Positions 5,549 through 6,078 of a stretch of 6,078 nucleotides of DNA are shown here, piece after piece. The DNA is from Opitutaceae bacterium (GTDB lineage Bacteria > Verrucomicrobiota > Verrucomicrobiia > Opitutales > Opitutaceae), in the NCBI GenBank assembly GCA_023269455.1, contig JAHFTG010000138.1:1-6078 (forward strand). Direction: 5' to 3'. The notes under the pieces were generated by a model. The model ran no database searches. It saw only the letters and a list, made by a program, of their open reading frames with translations, and had not been told where the DNA came from. Positions within the stretch are counted from its first letter, which is position 1. Each line of letters begins with the position of its first letter. The position numbers and the translations under genes were made by a program.

Positions 5549-6078
5549 TCACGCGCGCCCCGCGTCCATCGCCTCGGCAAGCGCCGCATAACCGTCATCA
5601 GGAATCAAAAACGGATCCATGATGACGTCACTGCTCACCGGGGCGGGCTTCGTCTTGGCCGCAGCCGGAGCCGCTACTTCCACTTCCATGACAACCGGCG
5701 CGCTCTCCACGACCTCCGGGACAACCGCAACCACGGGTTGCTCTTCAACCGGCGTCACGACCGCTGGAACCGGCTCCGCTACAACCGCCGCTTGCTCGCA
5801 TCGCACCAACAGCAAGCCGAGCGACGCCTCCACTTCCGCAAAACGATTAGCCAGCGCATCCGCCGCCGCTACGAGTCGCGCCTCGGCCTCCAAGGTCATT
5901 CGCTCAATCCGTGTTTCCAACTGGCCCGGCGCTGCCGCGACCTTCTCGTCCAACTCCGCTCGCGCCTGTGCCACGGCCGCCGGAAACTCCGCGAGCACCT
6001 GTTGCAACGCCGCCGTCGTCGTGCCGATGCGCTCCGCGCACGCGGCAAAGGCCGCCTCTTGACGGGCGCCCGCTTCCT
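5549..6078 (-). CDS. Alanine-rich coiled-coil protein of unknown function, 5'-partial
   Basis: The frame is open to the right edge, with 175 visible residues and no ATG, so the start lies outside the window; a TTG at 6007 is probably internal. The upstream half is an Ala/Glu/Arg-rich helix (visible residues about 1-95) with spaced hydrophobic residues suggesting a coiled coil: FPAAVAQARAELDEKV, LETRIERMTLEAEARL, LANRFAEVEASL. A low-complexity linker rich in Val, Pro, Glu and Ala follows (about 99-145, VAEPVPAVVTPVEEQPVVAV). A short distinct C-terminal segment ends it (VIMDPFLIPDDGYAALAEAMD, broken by no low-complexity residues). There is no signal peptide or membrane segment in the visible part. 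It is upstream of trmO by 41 bp on the same strand. No family recognised; a scaffold or adaptor role is speculation. Confidence 0.72.
   Translation of the reverse strand, partial: EAGARQEAAFAACAERIGTTTAALQQVLAEFPAAVAQARAELDEKVAAAPGQLETRIERMTLEAEARLVAAADALANRFAEVEASLGLLLVRCEQAAVVAEPVPAVVTPVEEQPVVAVVPEVVESAPVVMEVEVAAPAAAKTKPAPVSSDVIMDPFLIPDDGYAALAEAMDAGRA

Noticed and set aside
5619..6062. A Ser/Thr/Ala-rich rightward ORF
   Set aside because: It is the reverse of the Val/Pro/Ala-rich coiled-coil gene; low-complexity composition explains it.

Overview
The window is GC-rich chromosomal DNA with strongly C/G-ending codons and tightly packed housekeeping-type genes. Few starts have a good Shine-Dalgarno sequence. 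Gene content and style suggest a free-living Gram-negative bacterium. My best guess is Verrucomicrobiota, Opitutaceae-like, but this rests on general resemblance and no marker gene is present to prove it.

Left part (1-1678): a DUF2937-type membrane protein reads rightward from the left edge. It converges on a small leftward gene for a secreted, histidine-rich peptide. Divergent from that is a 42-residue hydrophobic membrane peptide, followed by ychJ, a SEC-C/NTF2-like protein with zinc-binding motifs at both ends.

Middle (1679-2116): this stretch holds no large gene. A 176-bp imperfect palindrome with 24-bp terminal inverted repeats begins at the base after the ychJ stop codon and looks like a non-autonomous mobile element or REP-like unit. 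A 29-codon ORF follows, then a textbook intrinsic terminator (11-bp perfect stem, eight T). Next comes fsr, an MFS drug exporter closely resembling the E. coli fosmidomycin resistance protein.

Right part (3362-6078): four leftward genes are arranged like an operon. In transcription order they are a coiled-coil protein running in from the right edge, trmO (tRNA m6t6A37 methyltransferase), a CPWC glutaredoxin, and trhO (tRNA ho5U34 rhodanese-type hydroxylase). Two of the four modify the tRNA anticodon loop and a third is a thiol-redox protein, so the cluster has a plausible tRNA-modification/redox theme. fsr and trhO converge with only 3 bp between their stop codons.

No rRNA, tRNA, CRISPR array or transposase gene was seen. 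Most of the window is ordinary. The parts that deserve attention are the palindromic element, the independently terminated 29-codon ORF, the His-rich peptide and the trmO-grx-trhO cluster.
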